A stretch of DNA of 64,000 nt from Paraspadella gotoi (lineage: Eukaryota > Chaetognatha), in contig CM119270.1 in NCBI GenBank assembly GCA_051294375.1, positions 4,906,152-4,970,151 of the forward strand, given 5' to 3'. Every line of letters begins with the position of its first letter. Position 1 is the stretch's first letter. The notes beneath the pieces are model-generated. The model was not told where the DNA came from. It searched no databases and was given only the letters and a program-made list of their open reading frames with translations. Made by a program: the position numbers and the translations under genes. Shown here in pieces: positions 60,806 to 64,000 of the stretch.

Positions 60806-61599
60806 GTCTCTATATTCATTTCTTCGCCATCCAAAGGGGCCCAAATATTTGAGCGAGCAAACCTCCGTTGTGACGACAACGATTCTGTGCTGAACTTCAC
60901 ATGATCCCGGCTTTCACTCAAGCGGCACGTATATCATCAGGTGACTTGTTTGAACTATCCGTTAATGATAAACAATGTTTCAAACTCTATTCGCATCAGG
61001 CAATGTTTGTACTGATGTGCACAAATTAAACGTATCATTGTAATGGAATTTTAGTTTCCAATTTCAGAGAGTCGTCTTGCCTTTTGCAAATTCGGTTTCT
61101 GCATCTGCAATCAAAAATTGCTTTACAAACGCAGACGTTGACTCACGCGGGTGGAAACATCGTCACTAAATACGCTCACCGACCTCCACAGGCTAAAAGA
61201 CAAAATAATTTTGCATTAAAATATATTATAAAAATCTTTAACGTAAAATGTACGGTTTGTTTTATAGGTTCCAACGTCAAGAGAATAAAAACGGTTACTA
61301 TTTTCCGAAAGTTGCCCATTTCTGCTCCTACTCCCTAACACTTATTTTTAACCCTGCCAAATTTACTTTTTTAATCTATATCAGATAACTCTAATCTCAA
61401 ACCGTAATACCATCTTAATGCAAACCCTATTCTGAATACCTAACTTTATCCCGTCACCCAAAAACTAAATCCTTATCCAAATCTCAAACCAAATCTTAAC
61501 CTAATCCTCGACTCTATCCCTAGCTACCCTTCATCCCTAACCCTAAACCCTATTATGTCAACTTAAAAATCTACTTAATTTTAAATTTAACTTTTAAAA

Positions 61600-62740
61600 A
61601 AATGTGCCCCATTTTTAAAGTGATCTTGATGTTAAATAAACCTTTGTTAATTTTACCACTTTCCTTTCCCCTCTTATCCCCTCTCCTCTTTCTCAGGTCC
61701 TCCGTGAATACAACAAGAACAACAAGAACACATTTCTAATTTACCATTACCACTTTTCCTTTCCCCTCTTTATTCCCCTCTCATCTTTCTCGAAGGTCCT
61801 CGTGCATACAAACAAAAGAACAGACGAACTTCATTTTATATTACCATCTTTCCTTTCCCCTCTTTTATCCCCTCTCCTCTTTCTAAGGTACTCCGTGAAT
61901 ACAAAAGAACCAAAGAAACACATCTTTAATTACCATCTTATCCCCTCCCCTCTTTATCCCCTTCTCCTCTTTCTAACGGTCCTCCCTGAATAAAACCAAG
62001 AACAGAAGAACTCATCTAATTTACCATCTTTCCTTTCCCCTCTTATCCCCTCTCCTCTTTCTAAGGCTACTCCATGAATACAACAGAACAAAGAACACAT
62101 CTTTAATTTTACCATCTTCCCTCCCCTCTTTATCCCCTGCTCCTCTTTCTAAGGTCCTCCCTGAATAAAACAAAAACAGATACTCATCTTAATTTACCAG
62201 TCTTTCCTTTTCCCACTCTTTATTCCCCTCTCCTAATTCTAGGTTACTCCGTGAATACAACAAGAACAAAGAACACATCTTTAATTTACCATCTTCCCTT
62301 CCCTTCTTTATTCCCCTCTCCTCTTTCAAGGGTCCTCCTGTGAATACAACAGAACAAAGAAACACTTCTTAATTACCATCTTTCCCCTTCCCCTCTTTAT
62401 CCCTCTCCTTATTCTAAGGTACGTTCCGTAGAATTAACAAAACAAGAACAAAGAACACATCTTAATTTTTACCATCTTTCCCCTCCCCTCTTTATTCCCC
62501 TCTCCTCTTTCATAAGTCCTCCTGTGATACAACAAGAACAAAGACACATCTTAATTTACCATCTTTCCCTTCCCCTCTTTTATCCCCTCTCCTCTTTCTA
62601 AGAGTCCTCTGTGGAATGCAACAAGAACAAAGAACACATCTTTATTTACCAACTCTTTCCCTTCCCCTCTTTATCCCCTCTCCTCTTTCCAAGGTCCTCC
62701 GTGAATACAACAAGAACAAAGAACACATCGACCGACGAGG
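61600..62740 (+). repeat. Tandem array, unit about 90 bp, about 12 copies
   Basis: Each unit contains AGGTCCTCCGTGAATACAAC, then AAGAACAAAGAACACATC, TTAATTTACCATC and a TTTCCTTTCCCCTC tract. Units begin near 61695, 61795, 61888, 61978, 62065, 62152, 62241, 62330, 62418, 62514, 62602 and 62692. Copies 1 and 2 hold only about one unit (46.40-46.49 and 54.38-54.48 kb). Confidence 0.9.
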
Positions 62741-62816
62741 GAATCCATCCACAATTCGATGGGACGATTACGCGCAGGACGAAGTCGACGACGGACGTCT
62801 TCCTTTCAGACATTCG

Positions 62817-63300
62817 AGATCATGTCGCCAAAGATCGATCCAAAGCGGAGGCAGTTCGTGAGGATGACCTTCTGACCCTTAAGATTCACTTTGCGCCGCA
62901 GTCTCGCTGTGGGTGGGGAGGCGGAGAGAGAAAGAGAGAGAGAGAGAGATCATGTCTCCAAAAGATTCGATCCAAAGCGGAGGCAGTTGTGAGGATGACC
63001 TTCTGACTCTAAGATTCACTTTGCGCCGCAGGTGGGAAGAGAAAACAGGAAAAAGAGAGAAAGATGAGAAGAGAGATTTGTTGCCAAAGATCGATTTCAT
63101 AATTGGAGGCAATTTTGTTAAGGATTGATTTCTGGACCCTTAGATTCATTTTCGCGCCCCCACCGCAAGTGGGCGATGAGCAGAGAGAGAGAGAGAGAGA
63201 AGAAAGAGAGAGAGATATCATGTCTGCCCAAAGATCGATCCAAAGCGGAGGCCAGTTCGTCAGGGTTGACCAGTGACCCTAGATTCACTTTTCGCCGCAG
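62817..63300 (+). repeat. Tandem array of exon-like units (TDC tail), copy 3
   Basis: Four units beginning near 62817, 62950, 63080 and 63219, separated by GA runs. They encode variants of IMSPKIDPKRRQFVRM and SDPKIHFAP. The first unit is continuous with upstream sequence (62731 on) that in one frame reads RRTSSFQTFE, so it may be the 3' part of a genuine exon that was then multiplied. Confidence 0.65.
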
Positions 63301-63942
63301 GTGGGGCAGACAATAGATTTTTTGTTCTTAAAATCAAAAATTAAAAATACTTTCCAAGGGTCGCAAATTTGGTACGAGCGCGCTTCCAACCCGCAACCGC
63401 ACGAGCCGGAGACAGCACTCCCGATTCTGTTGCAACGCCCGACCATAGCAGGTCTTGAACCGTATGCGAAGGTTTTTAATCGGACTTAATATTTAATCAA
63501 GGTGTCCCCATGAATGATTTTATTAATAAAGCGAAGGAAGACGTTATATTATTGCACCATAGACTGTCCAGCGAGGTCAACTATGAAACAATTTTTTGAA
63601 AAAGATACAGCGCTAAAAAACGAAACGAATTTCACACATATAATTAGTTGTACCTATTTTAAAAAATTCAGCTACCATCTCTATTTTCATGCCAATGCGG
63701 AGAGAGTACAATATAGAATTCGCCTGATCTAATACTTTTCATATAATTAAAAAATTATTTGAAATATATGCCACTTCATTTGATAGGGATGTTGAGGACC
63801 TGTTGAGAGCTCAGGACCTGCTAAGTCCATTATCTTAAACCTGACTGGCCATTATCGGCTTAAGAGTGATGGAGGCCAAAGTATATAATTTATATGGTTG
63901 TAAGCCAATTTCATTTAAACTTTTGTTTTCTTCTACTATTAG

Positions 63943-64000
63943 TGCTCGATCTGCGTCGCCGTCATGCCGTTCCTCCGCCCGACACCTCCGCCGTCGGCCC
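63943..64000 (+). CDS. Start of candidate TDC terminal exon, copy 3 (cut by window edge)
   Basis: Acceptor ACTATTAG followed by TGCTCGATCTGCG. Mirror of the exon at 44829-44952; indels are already present in the visible part. Confidence 0.4.

Larger units (their letters stand above)
57622..64000 (+). pseudogene. Tyrosine decarboxylase, copy 3 (inverted, frame-broken)
   Basis: Mirror image of copy 2, and beyond it of copy 1. Exon positions are about 57622-57778, 58346-58505, 58724-58803, 58895-58972, 59984-60007, 60253-60357, 60605-60704, 60837-60940 and 61095-61179. The repeated tail (62817-63300) and the start of the terminal exon (63943 to the window edge) follow. Splice sites are mostly recognisable but one-base indels break almost every exon, for example CCGCCTACGCGCAGCGC where copy 2 encodes DAAYAGSA. 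It carries an extra segment of about 870 bp (59055-59922) and a 12-unit array (61600-62740). Most likely noisy, fold-back sequence of the same gene; a real inverted duplicate is less likely but possible. Confidence 0.75.

Overview
This is a eukaryotic window, AT-rich, intron-bearing and saturated with GA/CT microsatellites. Only two genes can be named from sequence. One is calmodulin (minus strand, two exons near 1.75-2.42 kb). The other is a group II PLP-dependent decarboxylase of the tyrosine decarboxylase (TDC) type, present three times at 44.8-50.7, 54.9-57.5 and 57.6-64.0 kb. TDC makes tyramine for octopamine synthesis and is typical of protostomes. That gene and the microsatellite load suggest an invertebrate, perhaps an arthropod such as a crustacean; the lineage is an inference.

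Layout. 1-2.4 kb: calmodulin exons and introns. 2.4-14.7 kb: intronic or intergenic DNA full of purine tracts, a 55-bp minisatellite and a direct duplication around a 25-N gap. 14.7-18.6 kb: the least repetitive sequence, with a few unassigned ORFs. 18.6-41 kb: the same few kilobases repeated in alternating orientations, folded around gaps at 23.5 and 32.9 kb. 41-44.8 kb: apparently unique DNA with simple repeats and a 15-bp minisatellite. 44.8-64 kb: the TDC locus, as minus-strand copies 1 and 2 and an inverted plus-strand copy 3 mirrored around a gap at 57.5 kb.

The TDC gene could be resolved exon by exon in copy 2. Nine exons with consensus splice sites, including a 20-nt micro-exon, give a continuous reading frame from before the PLP-lysine region to near the C-terminus. 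A tandemly repeated exon-like unit and a proline-rich terminal exon lie downstream in copies 1 and 3. The first half of the gene is not in the window.

The most striking structure is palindromic. The repeated arms differ mostly by one-base indels, equally in exons and introns, and the three TDC copies carry different indels whose majority vote restores the family motif. Together with six gaps of exactly 25 N at or beside the fold points, this points to gap filling with uncorrected, partly fold-back long reads more than to real gene amplification. Some copy differences (SINE and MITE-like insertions) look biological and could be haplotype variants. I see no bacterial-type system, CRISPR array or convincingly new molecular machine.
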